From NCBI GenBank assembly GCA_016178785.1, contig JACOSO010000046.1, positions 90,219-154,218 of the forward strand: a stretch of 64,000 nt of DNA. The letters run 5' to 3'. A program made the translations under genes and the position numbers. Origin of the DNA: Bacteroidota bacterium (lineage in GTDB: Bacteria > Bacteroidota > Bacteroidia > Cytophagales > Cyclobacteriaceae). Of this stretch, positions 16,601 through 24,535 are shown piece after piece. The first letter of the stretch is position 1, and every line of letters starts with the position of its first letter. Below the pieces are notes generated by a model. The model searched no databases. It was not told the origin of the DNA and worked only from the letters and a program-made list of their open reading frames with translations.

Positions 16601-17868
16601 CAAAGGACAAGCAAGTATTTACAACCCGTGGCAATTCTTATTTTGAAACAGCTGATTTGGTCAGAGCCCTGCCTGATTTGACCAAAGCCATTGAGCTTGG
16701 AGAAAATACGTCAGAGATTTTCTTTAGAAGAGCTACATGCAAGTTCAGTGCACAAGATTATAAAGGAGCGCTTCCCGATTTCGATAAAGCGATCAGTTCT
16801 GGTTATGTCGAAGCAAAAGCATTTGATATGCGCGGCTATTGCAAACTCGATAACAAAGATATTGATGGTGCGATCAATGATTTTGATGCGGCTATTGCGA
16901 AGGACCCCAAACTTGCATCTGCATTCTATCATCGCGGAGACGCGCGCTTCAGCAACAACAATTTTGTTGGGGCAACTGAAGATTACACAAATGCAATCAA
17001 TCAGGGAATTGATGACCCGGTCATCTTCAACAATCGTGGCAAAGCCTATTTCAACCAGGAGCAATATGACAATGCGATTACCGATTTCAGCAAAGCCATA
17101 ACCAAGAAAAATGATTATGTGCGCGCTTATGAAAATCGTGCTGATGCTTATTTGAAATTGAAAAAGCATCCAGAGGCCATCAAAGACATGCGTCAAATGG
17201 AAAAGCTAACTGAGAATCAAGATGCCAACTTCTATCAAAAATTAGGCGAGTCTTATTTTGAAACAAAAAATTACCCCGTGGCGCAAGAGTATCTCGACAA
17301 AGCGGTAACTGGTGGCAACAAAGACAAAGGTTTATTTTATAAGCGCGGAAAATGTTTGCTTGAACAACAAGAGTATCAGTTGGCCGCGAAAGATTTCGAT
17401 GCGGCATTTAACGCGGGAGAAAATACGTTGATTTTATTTTTAGAAACAGCCCGTGCCTATCTCGGCCTTGAAAACAAAAAGGCCGCGCTTGATAATTTGT
17501 CCAAAGCCATCGCCCTCGACCCCAAAAACCCTGACGTGTATTTCAATAGTGCTGTGATTAAAGAGGAAAGCCGGGAATTTGAACAAGCAGCCATCGATTA
17601 TGAAAAAGTAATAGGCCTCAATCCTAAGGATGCGGCTGCACATGCAGCGCTTGCCAACTGCAAGGCAGAGCTAGAAGATTTCGGAGCAGCAGTCTCAAAC
17701 ATGAGTGACGCGATAGAACTCGATGAGAAAAATGCAGCTTACTTTAAACAACGAGGTAACTATCACTATCAACTGAAAGAAACAGAAAAAGCGTGCGAAG
17801 ATTGGAAAAAAGCTGTGCAACTGGGTGATTCAAAAGCGAAGTTATCAATTCAGCAATATTGCAAATAA
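13675..17868 (+). CDS. Giant secreted TPR protein with 238-residue super-repeat
   Basis: 1397 residues from the ATG at 13675, which opens a signal peptide (MNLRFSILMLSFFSVLGVKA). A longer frame from 13573 would begin inside a terminator. Almost the whole protein is tetratricopeptide repeats (for example AISNRGTVRFNLADYKGAFE), roughly 38-40 of them, giving a long superhelix for protein binding in the periplasm or at the outer membrane. The segment NNRGKAK recurs at DNA positions 14173, 14887, 15601, 16315 and 17029, exactly 714 bases (238 residues, 7 x 34) apart. Copies 2 and 3 are especially alike. No enzymatic domain is visible; partner unknown. Confidence 0.88.
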   Translation: MNLRFSILMLSFFSVLGVKAQNQDSLQRVIYETALQKLKQGNYAEASAQFSQLIATNFSNKEVFVKRGVAGFMLNDFAKAKTDFDEAVKARINTEELFEYRGMARYKLDDVAGAAGDLDKAVTMGAKDADIFLTLGNAKFRLDNYKDAIANYDKAIAAGKKEAIIFNNRGKAKLNLKDLTGAEKDFTEALNIKSDYDKALENRADVRYQLNDWKGASADIDKMISNGRNEVDLFEKTGTAKFNLQDFKGCADALNKAVTKGLKDKDVYRMLGISLANNDACEDAAKALSSAVAMGVSDKEVFEKLGTCQYKTKDFAGTVTSLGRAVASGSSTKEIFLYKGNAEYQQKDIDKSILDLEKAISLGASDYEAFKNLGDGKFLKNDFAGAIKYYDNAIALSQSDAVVFNNRGKAKSTLGDLQGALADLDKAISIKSDYIKAISNRGTVRFNLADYKGAFEDLDKVRIGEGESVELLQMLGLAKYNLKENDAAKTFLEKAVKAGSKDAKVNLYLGYLRFDAKDYKGCIESLNAAEIAGEKNISINEKRGKSFYETKEFGGAITDLTKVAQTEQVDVISLEDLGYAYLQQQKSKEGLAYLEKAMVAGSKNKDVYFQVGNGKFKENNFAAAIAAYDKGIALDANDEVMYNNRGKAKSSAGDAQGALTDYDKAISLKPQYTKAISNRGTLRFTLSDFKGAFEDLDKARISEGESVELLQMLGLSKYNLKENDAAKTWLEKAVKAGSKDAKVNLYLGYLRFDAKEYKGCIESLNAAEVAGEKEIAINEKRGKSFYETKEYAGAITDLEKVVQKEQADVITLEDLGFAYLQQQKNKEGLTYLEKSIIAGSKNKEVYFQVGNGRFRDNNFSGAIEAYDKAISFGSNDEVIYNNRGKAKLNSNQVKESIIDFDKSLQIKAGYAQALKNRAAANALLSEWQKVVTDLSVLIAANQAGGDEYSLSGIAKYNLKNFQGSIEDLSKGINAGAKDKQVFTTRGNSYFETADLVRALPDLTKAIELGENTSEIFFRRATCKFSAQDYKGALPDFDKAISSGYVEAKAFDMRGYCKLDNKDIDGAINDFDAAIAKDPKLASAFYHRGDARFSNNNFVGATEDYTNAINQGIDDPVIFNNRGKAYFNQEQYDNAITDFSKAITKKNDYVRAYENRADAYLKLKKHPEAIKDMRQMEKLTENQDANFYQKLGESYFETKNYPVAQEYLDKAVTGGNKDKGLFYKRGKCLLEQQEYQLAAKDFDAAFNAGENTLILFLETARAYLGLENKKAALDNLSKAIALDPKNPDVYFNSAVIKEESREFEQAAIDYEKVIGLNPKDAAAHAALANCKAELEDFGAAVSNMSDAIELDEKNAAYFKQRGNYHYQLKETEKACEDWKKAVQLGDSKAKLSIQQYCK
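14173..17742 (+). repeat. Five 714-bp super-repeats inside the TPR gene
   Basis: Five units start at 14173, 14887, 15601, 16315 and 17029, each at the same asparagine codon of the NNRGKAK segment. Units 2 and 3 share long near-identical DNA (for example around 15067 and 15781). The last unit is followed by one extra residue before the pattern resumes near 17746. Confidence 0.85.
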
Positions 17869-18005
17869 TTGAAATTTTGAACGTTCAATTTGGAATTGCT
17901 TAATTCCCCAATAGAAACCTTACATCCGTCAGTGAGCAGCCGATTTGGTCGGTGAAGCGTGGATTCTTTCATGCAAATTTACGTTATCCTTACAAAATTG
18001 ACGTG

Positions 18006-18497
18006 ATGAAAAAAGTTGTGATTTTTGTGTTGGCTGTGGCTCTGAACTCTGCCACTTATGCAGAAAATGAACTTTCGGGCAAAGTTGTTTCAGTTATTGA
18101 CGGAAATACCATTGAGCTGTTGGCAGACGACAATGAGTCATACAAAATAATGTTGTACGGTATTGATAGCCCTGAGTTAGGGCAGGAGTTTGGTGACAAA
18201 GCACAAAGGTTTTTGCAGAAAATAATCCTCGATAGAAAGGTGAACGTAAAAATCCAGGGTAAAGACCGTTGGGGCAACCGCCTTGGAATTATTTTGATCG
18301 AAGGAAAAATTGATCCGCGTTTTGAGTTGCTCGAAGCCGGCCTCGCCTGGACTGCCGAGCGCAATCCAATCGAAGAACTCGAATCAGTAAAAGAAATAGC
18401 ACGCGAGAAGGGCAAGGGCCTTTGGCGAGAAAAAGACCCCACACCTCCATGGACTTATCGAAGGGAACAAACCATGTTGGAACCTAAGTCGAGATAA
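18006..18497 (+). CDS. Secreted thermonuclease-like protein (SNase domain)
   Basis: 163 residues from the ATG at 18006, which gives a good signal peptide (MKKVVIFVLAVALNSATYA); the frame extends upstream to a GTG without a secretion signal at its end. The SNase OB-fold follows: GKVVSVIDGNTIELLADD, then LYGIDSPELGQEFGDKAQRF, and DRWGNRLGIILIEGK. The Asp of IDGNTIEL, Arg of KDRWGNR and Glu of SPELGQ correspond to family catalytic positions, although an arginine expected in the LYGIDSPE loop (often RLxGID) is methionine/leucine here. It would cut nucleic acids outside the cytoplasm. Confidence 0.85.
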   Translation: MKKVVIFVLAVALNSATYAENELSGKVVSVIDGNTIELLADDNESYKIMLYGIDSPELGQEFGDKAQRFLQKIILDRKVNVKIQGKDRWGNRLGIILIEGKIDPRFELLEAGLAWTAERNPIEELESVKEIAREKGKGLWREKDPTPPWTYRREQTMLEPKSR

Positions 18498-18523
18498 AAT
18501 AAAGATCAAAACCAACCGTTATA

Positions 18524-18558
18524 CTCCAGCTATGCAAAACATAAAGCTGGGGTTTTTT
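18524..18558 (+). terminator. Terminator-like hairpin spanning the start codon of the next gene
   Basis: CTCCAGCT (18524-18531) pairs with AGCTGGGG (18545-18552, one G-T pair), and TTTTTT follows at 18553-18558. The ATG of the downstream gene (18532) is in the loop. It could end the nuclease transcript and also hide the next start codon. Confidence 0.6.
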
Positions 18559-18900
18559 ATTGGCCTTGCCATGGGGGTACTGCCATTCTTGTGCAAAGCA
18601 CAGAGCAATTCGTTGGGCGATCGCGGCCCTGCCACTGTCGAAGAACAGAGTCACAAAATTCAAAAGCAACGCATCACACGTAAGCAGAAATTACTTTTCA
18701 GAAGGCATAATGTGAAGCACACGGCTGAATATGAATTTTACAAGCGCGTGGAAAAAGTGGCAAGAGAAAAACAGCGCATGCTTCGCAAATTGGCTAAACC
18801 TCAGTATTCTGACTTTGCTTATTTCGGTCACAAAAACCCACCTAAAAAACATTTGCCTTATCAAATGAGGTACTGCGAAGAGTGTGGCATCCGACATTGA
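18532..18900 (+). CDS. Secreted basic hypothetical protein
   Basis: 122 residues with a signal peptide (MQNIKLGFFIGLAMGVLPFL, then CKAQ). The mature part is strongly basic and helical (ITRKQKLLFRRHNVKHTAEY, then VAREKQRMLRKLAKPQYSDF), and it ends YCEECGIRH with a CxxC that could bind metal. I do not recognise the family. Its start codon sits in the loop of a terminator-like hairpin, so expression may need read-through or an internal promoter. A hairpin with T-run follows the stop. Confidence 0.65.
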   Translation: MQNIKLGFFIGLAMGVLPFLCKAQSNSLGDRGPATVEEQSHKIQKQRITRKQKLLFRRHNVKHTAEYEFYKRVEKVAREKQRMLRKLAKPQYSDFAYFGHKNPPKKHLPYQMRYCEECGIRH

Positions 18901-18910
18901 TTTTTTAAGC

Positions 18911-18938
18911 ACAATCTAAATTAGGATTGTATTTTTTG
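18911..18938 (+). terminator. Rho-independent terminator
   Basis: ACAATC (18911-18916) pairs with GATTGT (18925-18930), followed by ATTTTTTG. It lies ten bases after the stop at 18900. Confidence 0.6.
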
Positions 18939-19071
18939 CGGCCCTTGGTTGCTTGCGTTGGGCAGGCAATTCGGGGGTACTTCTCAGCGCAAACGATTTC
19001 AACGACTCTTTTTTTTCTTTAAGGCATGCAGGTTTAAGATTAATTGAATAAAAAATTACCTTGTGTGCCTG

Positions 19072-19731
19072 ATGCAGATAGCCCGTTATATCGAGCACAC
19101 CAACCTGAGCCCTACCCTTACGATCAAAGACATCGATCGTTTGGTAGAGGAAGCAAAGCAATTTCAATTCCTTGGAGTGTGTGTTCCACCATTTTGGGTG
19201 AAGCGAACCAAGCGTGAAATCGGAAATGAAAAGACTTTATTGGTGACCGTTGCAGGTTTTCCGCTAGGCTATTCCATGACCGAAACCAAACTCGATGAGG
19301 CTAAACGCGCCATTGATAACGGTGCAGATGAAGTAGATGTAGTTTGGAATGTGAGTTCATTCAAAACACACCTTCCATGGACAAAGATAGAAATCGCTAA
19401 GTGTAGCAAGCTTCTTCACGACCAGCAGAAAATTTTGAAGGTAATTATAGAAACAGCTTATCTCACTGATGAAGAGATTGAAGAAGCTTGCAAACTCTGC
19501 GCTGATGCGGGTGCTGATTTTGTAAAAACTTCTACTGGTTTTGCGCCAACAGGTGCAAAAGAAGAACACATTGAATTAATGAAAGCCTCATTGCCTTCCA
19601 CGGTTGGCATCAAAGCATCAGGAGGAATAAAAACGTATAAACAAGTTGTCGCCATGATTGATGCCGGTGCTTCGCGCATAGGCACTTCATCAGGAGTAAA
19701 AATTTTAGAAACATTAAAAATAAATTCATGA
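19072..19731 (+). CDS. deoC: Deoxyribose-phosphate aldolase
   Basis: 219 residues from the ATG at 19072 (a GTG nine bases earlier is possible). The Schiff-base lysine lies in DFVKTSTGF, the second lysine in VGIKASGGIKTY, and EVDVVWN carries the active-site aspartate region. It splits 2-deoxyribose 5-phosphate into glyceraldehyde 3-phosphate and acetaldehyde in deoxynucleoside breakdown. Its stop overlaps the start of the gapN gene (ATGA at 19728-19731), so the two are translated together. Confidence 0.95.
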   Translation: MQIARYIEHTNLSPTLTIKDIDRLVEEAKQFQFLGVCVPPFWVKRTKREIGNEKTLLVTVAGFPLGYSMTETKLDEAKRAIDNGADEVDVVWNVSSFKTHLPWTKIEIAKCSKLLHDQQKILKVIIETAYLTDEEIEEACKLCADAGADFVKTSTGFAPTGAKEEHIELMKASLPSTVGIKASGGIKTYKQVVAMIDAGASRIGTSSGVKILETLKINS

Positions 19732-21344
19732 TCGATCTATCCAATCTTTTTCCAGAAGAACAATCTATCCCTGAAGCTGTTCAGTTGAAGGGAAGCATTG
19801 AGCAGCGCGAATATTTAATCAACGGAGAATTGCTTCAGTGGCAGGGTAACTTAAGTCCGGTAGCGAGTCCTGTGTTTACTAAAGAAGGGAATGAATACAA
19901 GCAAAAAATAATTGGAAGTACCCCATTGCTTACTTCCAAGGAAGCACTGGCCGCTCTCGATGCTGCGGTAAATGCTTACGACTTGGGTCATGGTGCCTGG
20001 CCTATGATGACCGTAGCGGAGCGAATCCAGCATGTTGAAGTTTTCCTGGGCAGGATGGTTGAAAAGAGATCAGAGGTGGTGAAGCTCTTGATGTGGGAAA
20101 TTGGCAAAAGTCAAAAAGATTCTGAAAAAGAATTTGATCGCACTTGCGATTACATTGTTGATACGATCAATGCCCTGAAAGAGTTAGACAGGAAGTCATC
20201 TAATTTTGTGCAGGAGCAAGGCATTATGGGACAGATCAGACGAGTTCCTCTTGGGGTTGCTCTTTGCATGGGCCCTTACAATTATCCACTCAACGAAACA
20301 TTTACTACACTTTTCCCCGCTTTGATTATGGGTAACACGGTTGTGTTCAAGCCTGCCAAGTACGGTGTGCTATTGATTCGACCGTTGCTCGAAGCTTTTA
20401 AGACGAGCTTTCCTGCCGGAGTGATCAACGTGATTTATGGTCGTGGACGTGATACGGTGGGCGTGTTGATGGAAACAGGAAAGATTGATGTATTTGCCTT
20501 TATTGGTACGAACAGAGGTGCAAACGAATTAAAGAAAGCGCATCCCAAGTCTCATCGTTTAAGGGCTGTACTGGGGCTCGATGCAAAAAACCTGGCCATC
20601 ATTTTACCTGACGCCAATCTTGAGAATGCAGTGAACGAATGCGTACTTGGTTCACTTTCATTTAACGGGCAGCGGTGCACGGCAATCAAAATTATTTTTG
20701 CTCATAAAGACATTGTTGACCAATTCCTCAAAAGATTTTGTGAGGTAGTAAGTAATCTTAAAGCCGGCATGCCATGGGAGACTGGAGTGAATTTGACACC
20801 GCTACCCGAACCAGGCAAAACAGACTTTCTAAAGGACCTTGTTGAAGATGCAGTCAAGCATGGTGCAAAAATTATGAACGAGGGCGGAGGAAAAATTAAC
20901 CACACATTTTTCAGCCCGGCAATTCTTTACCCAGTCAACGACAAAATGAAAATTTATTCGGAAGAGCAGTTTGGCCCTGTCATTCCTATCAGGTCTTTTA
21001 ATGAGGAAAAAGAGGTGATCGATTATGTGCTCAATTCAAACTTTGGTCAACAGTTGAGCATCTTCGGAAGAGACTCAAAAACAATTGCTCGTTTGATCGA
21101 TTCATTTGCAAGCCAGGTGGGGCGAATCAATATCAATACGCAATGCCAGCGTGGACCAGACACCTTTCCTTTCAATGGAAGAAAAGATTCTGCAGAGGGA
21201 ACCCTTTCGGTGACTGATGCACTGCGCGCATTTTCCATTCGATCATTGGTAGCTACAAAAATCACTGTTGATAACAAAAAAATCATTGGCAATATTATCC
21301 GTAACCGAGAGTCTGCTTTTTTGAGCACGGATTATATTTTTTAA
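19728..21344 (+). CDS. gapN: NADP-dependent non-phosphorylating glyceraldehyde-3-phosphate dehydrogenase (GapN-like ALDH)
   Basis: 538 residues of the aldehyde dehydrogenase superfamily. The cofactor region has GPYNYPLNETFTTLFPALIM and NTVVFKPAKYG; the catalytic cysteine is in SFNGQRCTAIKI; LGLDAKNLAIILPDA precedes it and has the GapN-type Leu-Asp-Ala-Lys instead of the common glutamate context. GapN oxidises glyceraldehyde 3-phosphate straight to 3-phosphoglycerate, giving NADPH and no ATP. It overlaps deoC, whose product is its likely substrate. Some doubt remains whether another aldehyde is used. Confidence 0.82.
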   Translation: MIDLSNLFPEEQSIPEAVQLKGSIEQREYLINGELLQWQGNLSPVASPVFTKEGNEYKQKIIGSTPLLTSKEALAALDAAVNAYDLGHGAWPMMTVAERIQHVEVFLGRMVEKRSEVVKLLMWEIGKSQKDSEKEFDRTCDYIVDTINALKELDRKSSNFVQEQGIMGQIRRVPLGVALCMGPYNYPLNETFTTLFPALIMGNTVVFKPAKYGVLLIRPLLEAFKTSFPAGVINVIYGRGRDTVGVLMETGKIDVFAFIGTNRGANELKKAHPKSHRLRAVLGLDAKNLAIILPDANLENAVNECVLGSLSFNGQRCTAIKIIFAHKDIVDQFLKRFCEVVSNLKAGMPWETGVNLTPLPEPGKTDFLKDLVEDAVKHGAKIMNEGGGKINHTFFSPAILYPVNDKMKIYSEEQFGPVIPIRSFNEEKEVIDYVLNSNFGQQLSIFGRDSKTIARLIDSFASQVGRININTQCQRGPDTFPFNGRKDSAEGTLSVTDALRAFSIRSLVATKITVDNKKIIGNIIRNRESAFLSTDYIF

Positions 21345-21345
21345 G

Positions 21346-21615
21346 ATGAAACATTTGAACATCCGTGTTTCAGGCAAAGTACAGGGAGTGTTCTTTCGAG
21401 CTTCAACAAAAGAGCAAGCTGCTATTTTTGGCGTAAAAGGATTTGTTCGAAACGAAAGTAACGGAGATGTTTACATTGAAGCAGAGGGAGAGGAAAAGCA
21501 ATTGCAGGAATTTTTGAAGTGGTGCGAGCGTGGCCCAAATCGCGCCAGCGTAGATAAAGTCGAATTGGAGGAAGGCCCCTTAAAAGACTTTACTTATTTC
21601 GAAGTAAGACGCTAG
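21346..21615 (+). CDS. acyP: Acylphosphatase
   Basis: 89 residues, the standard length. GKVQGVFFRASTKEQA holds the catalytic arginine in the phosphate loop, and GFVRNESNGDVYIEAEG the catalytic asparagine. It hydrolyses carboxyl-phosphate bonds such as acetyl phosphate or 1,3-bisphosphoglycerate. It begins one base after the gapN stop, forming a deoC-gapN-acyP operon. It meets the OmpA gene tail to tail with one base between. Confidence 0.95.
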   Translation: MKHLNIRVSGKVQGVFFRASTKEQAAIFGVKGFVRNESNGDVYIEAEGEEKQLQEFLKWCERGPNRASVDKVELEEGPLKDFTYFEVRR

Positions 21616-21616
21616 C

Positions 21617-22801
21617 TCAGTCTTCATTTACTTCTACGTCTACCCGAATATTTTTCCTGGCGTAGGCGCTGTTCTTATCGTAAATCATCCGACCGCCTCC
21701 CCATCCCTTTACATCAATTCGGTCCTCTGTAATTCCCTGCGAAATTAACCACTCTTTAATTGTCTGGGCTCGAGCTTGCGAAAGTTCTTTCGCAGAGCCT
21801 GATCCATTTTTCACATCTTTGGCAATTGCAAAAAAGCTCTTGCTTGGCCCCATGTAGATTATCTTTCCACCACCACCGCCATTGGTGTGACCATGCAATG
21901 TGATTTTCATTTTATCGCTGCCTTTCATCAATTCAAGCAAACTGTTCAATTGATATTTTGACTCTGGGAGCATAATGGCAGCGTCATTGAAGAAGTAAAC
22001 ATTGTAAAGCGTTGAAATATCACCTTTACGGATTCTATTGAGCGAAAAGTTGATCATATAAAAATTGCCCACCAGCGATACATAAGGCTTTAATGTATCG
22101 CCCTCCGTGTTAAGGTAGCTGATTTCTAATTGTTCTTTCCGAAAACCGAATGTGTTGCTGATCAGCGTAAGTTGACCGCTTGGAGATTTTGGATTAGGCA
22201 AAGTGAGGTAAGTATTGCCTTTCACCCGCGTGATCAATTTACTCGTTTCAGTGTTTATTACTTCTACATCACCATCGACCACTTCATTGTTGGTAGAATT
22301 GAACAAACTGAGGAAGACTTGAGTATTCTTGAGGGTCTGCGGTACATACACTGGTGCAGCAGGAGGATTGGGGACTACTTCTGTAACCACCTCAGTCTTG
22401 GGTTCTTCTTTCTTGGGTTCCTCGATTATTGTATCTGGCGTCTTCTCAGATTCAGTATTTGCCGTTTCAACTTCATCAGAATCTTTTATTGTATGCACCC
22501 AAGCGTCTGCAAACCTGCTCTCACTCCTGGTTTTTTTTACTTCGTTGATGCATTCATCACGATCAGCAGAGTGGTTGAGGTACACATACCAGTATTTGCG
22601 GGTAGGCTCAAAACCGTAGCTCGTATGAAGGCCATCTTTATTCAATCCCTTCGACAGACGAATAGCATAGTCTTCATGATGAGGAGAGAACGCAGCAACA
22701 ACAACATAAGATCCTTTAGGAAGAGCGTTCGTTTGGGCGATGGCAGATGTTGAATAAACTAATCCAACAACCATGAGCAAGCTGAAAAAATTTGCCTTCA
22801 T
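21617..22801 (-). CDS. OmpA-family outer membrane/periplasmic protein
   Basis: 394 residues from the ATG at 22801, which starts a signal peptide (MKANFFSLLMVVGLVYSTSA). Residues ~25-105 (KGSYVVVAAFSPHHEDYAIR) look like a SPOR-type peptidoglycan-binding fold. An acidic Glu/Pro/Thr linker follows (SEKTPDTIIEEPKKEEPKTE), and the C-terminus is an OmpA domain (ITLHGHTNGGGGGK, then LSQARAQTIKEWLISQGI and IRVDVEVNE) that grips diaminopimelate in peptidoglycan. It probably ties the outer membrane to the wall. No OmpA beta-barrel is visible. Confidence 0.85.
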   Translation of the reverse strand: MKANFFSLLMVVGLVYSTSAIAQTNALPKGSYVVVAAFSPHHEDYAIRLSKGLNKDGLHTSYGFEPTRKYWYVYLNHSADRDECINEVKKTRSESRFADAWVHTIKDSDEVETANTESEKTPDTIIEEPKKEEPKTEVVTEVVPNPPAAPVYVPQTLKNTQVFLSLFNSTNNEVVDGDVEVINTETSKLITRVKGNTYLTLPNPKSPSGQLTLISNTFGFRKEQLEISYLNTEGDTLKPYVSLVGNFYMINFSLNRIRKGDISTLYNVYFFNDAAIMLPESKYQLNSLLELMKGSDKMKITLHGHTNGGGGGKIIYMGPSKSFFAIAKDVKNGSGSAKELSQARAQTIKEWLISQGITEDRIDVKGWGGGRMIYDKNSAYARKNIRVDVEVNED

Positions 22802-22873
22802 GTAAAAAATGTGCGTTGGTTTATTCAAAATTACTTAATAAAAGTTTAATAATACAAGAATAGCGATTGGTAA

Positions 22874-23833
22874 TCACTTAGTTAGGCGAAAATATTCTCT
22901 TAAAAAACCTGAGCCGTAGCCAACCATCTGTACAAAAGCAGAGGGGATTGACAAGAGCGTAACCTGAACGGAGTGAGTAGAAGAGAAGCAGTCAAATGCG
23001 ATCGCGATAAAATATAAAATGTATCCAACGGCACCAATGGATGCAATCATTGGAAGAGCAAATGCCATTGGAATCAATGCTAGAAGGCCTAATAAAAACA
23101 AAGATGGGAACCAATGTGTGATTTTTATTTCGCCCCGATGTGCTTGCCCCACAAGTGCTCTGCCCTTTCCAAAATTCGAAACCTGTTTGAAAAAATCTTT
23201 TAGCGTTGCTCGCCTTTGATGATATACAAATGCATCAGGTATCAACCCCACGCGAAGACCTAGTTTTTTCATTCGAATACTTAACTCAATGTCTTCGGCA
23301 AATCGATCGAAATGAAAGCCTCCCGTTTTATGAAATGCCTCACGACTGATGCCCATGTTGAAACTTCGCGGTTGAAAGTTTTTTGATTTCCCTCCCCGAA
23401 TTCCTCCGGTGGTTAAAGTGGATGACATCGTAAATGCCATTGCTTGCTGGAGGGGTGTAAATTTTTCGTGACCGCGATCGGGGCCACCCCAGGCATCAAG
23501 ATGAGTTGACGATAAAAACTTTTCAACTGACTCCAAATAGTGAGGTGGTACTTGGCAATCGCTGTCAAATACAACAAAAAATTCTCCTAATGCTTTTTCA
23601 AAACCAAAATTGCGGCTGGGGCCCGGACCCGAATTAGGTTTAAAGAAATAGGTGACGGAAAGTTGATTAGAATATTTTTCAAAAACTTTTTCACTCGAAA
23701 TAGATGATCCATCTTCAATAACTAAAACTTCAAAGTCACGAAAGGTTTGTTGTGTCAGACTTTGAAGCAGATCATCCAACTCTTGAGGGCGGTTGTAAAC
23801 AGGTACAATGATGGAGTACTTTGGCTGGCGCAT
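22874..23833 (-). CDS. Family 2 glycosyltransferase with C-terminal membrane segments
   Basis: 319 residues. The GT-A fold starts KYSIIVPVYNRPQELDDLLQ; nucleotide and metal ligands appear in VFDSDCQVPP (DSD), and the acceptor-side motif is GGFHFDRFAEDIELSIRMKK (ED). Two or three hydrophobic helices at the C-terminus (WFPSLFLLGLLALIPMAFAL, then IGAVGYILYFIAIAFD) put it at the inner membrane. It transfers a sugar, probably for a polysaccharide or glycolipid. Donor and acceptor unknown. Divergent from the small NTF2-like gene. Confidence 0.88.
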   Translation of the reverse strand: MRQPKYSIIVPVYNRPQELDDLLQSLTQQTFRDFEVLVIEDGSSISSEKVFEKYSNQLSVTYFFKPNSGPGPSRNFGFEKALGEFFVVFDSDCQVPPHYLESVEKFLSSTHLDAWGGPDRGHEKFTPLQQAMAFTMSSTLTTGGIRGGKSKNFQPRSFNMGISREAFHKTGGFHFDRFAEDIELSIRMKKLGLRVGLIPDAFVYHQRRATLKDFFKQVSNFGKGRALVGQAHRGEIKITHWFPSLFLLGLLALIPMAFALPMIASIGAVGYILYFIAIAFDCFSSTHSVQVTLLSIPSAFVQMVGYGSGFLREYFRLTK

Positions 23834-23886
23834 TTGACAAAAATAACCAATAACATTTTCTATCTTCCATCTTACAAAAATCTGCC

Positions 23887-24387
23887 ATGAAAAAGATTAT
23901 CTTCTTTCTTTCCTTATTGCCGGGTTGCGTTTTTGCACAAAAGGATTATTCTGCTGATGTAAAATCAGTTGATGCTATTGTTGCCACCTTGTACGAAGTT
24001 ATTTCAGGTGACCCAAACGCGCAGCGCGATTGGGATCGATTCAAAAATCTATTTAGGCCTGAGACTCGCCTTATTCCAACAAGAAAATCCGAAGCAGGAG
24101 AATTAATTTTGAAAGCAATTACACCAGAGGAATACATTCAGCTTTTCACTTCTCGGATTGCTACAGGTTTTTTCGAACGCGAACTTCATAGAAGCACTGA
24201 AAGTTATGGAACGATATCCCACTTGTTTAGCACCTACGAAACAAGGGAGAAGAAAGATGGCTTGGTAACGAATCGCGGAATTAACAGCATTCAGCTCTTT
24301 TACGACAATCATCGGTATTTCATAATCAATATATTTTGGTGCTCTGAGGGTTTGGGTTTTCCACTACCAGAGAAATATTTGAAGTGA
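23887..24387 (+). CDS. Secreted NTF2/SnoaL-like small protein
   Basis: 166 residues with a signal peptide (MKKIIFFLSLLPGCVFAQ). The mature part fits the cone-shaped NTF2-like fold: VDAIVATLYEVISGDPNAQR, WDRFKNLFRPETRLIP, then ISHLFSTYETREKK, ending in GINSIQLFYDNHRYFIINIF. Proteins of this type are often ligand-binding or unassigned. No catalytic set is evident. It lies between the glycosyltransferase gene (divergent) and the MATE pump gene. Confidence 0.7.
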   Translation: MKKIIFFLSLLPGCVFAQKDYSADVKSVDAIVATLYEVISGDPNAQRDWDRFKNLFRPETRLIPTRKSEAGELILKAITPEEYIQLFTSRIATGFFERELHRSTESYGTISHLFSTYETREKKDGLVTNRGINSIQLFYDNHRYFIINIFWCSEGLGFPLPEKYLK

Positions 24388-24478
24388 TCTGGGAAAAGAG
24401 TAGTTTTACGCTCCTTCGCTTAACGCCTATGAAGCTGACATTCTAAATACTGTAATCATCTGAGATGAGCGGTATTCT

Positions 24479-24496
24479 TTTTGGCTCTAGCCAAAA
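24479..24496. promoter_or_regulatory. Perfect 8-bp inverted repeat before the MATE gene
   Basis: TTTTGGCT-CT-AGCCAAAA lies 40 bases before the ATG at 24536. It may be an operator for the pump or a small terminator for the upstream gene; a T-rich run follows only weakly. Confidence 0.4.
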
Positions 24497-24535
24497 TCTT
24501 ATTTTCGATTATTTATTTTAAAGTCAGTTTCAATC

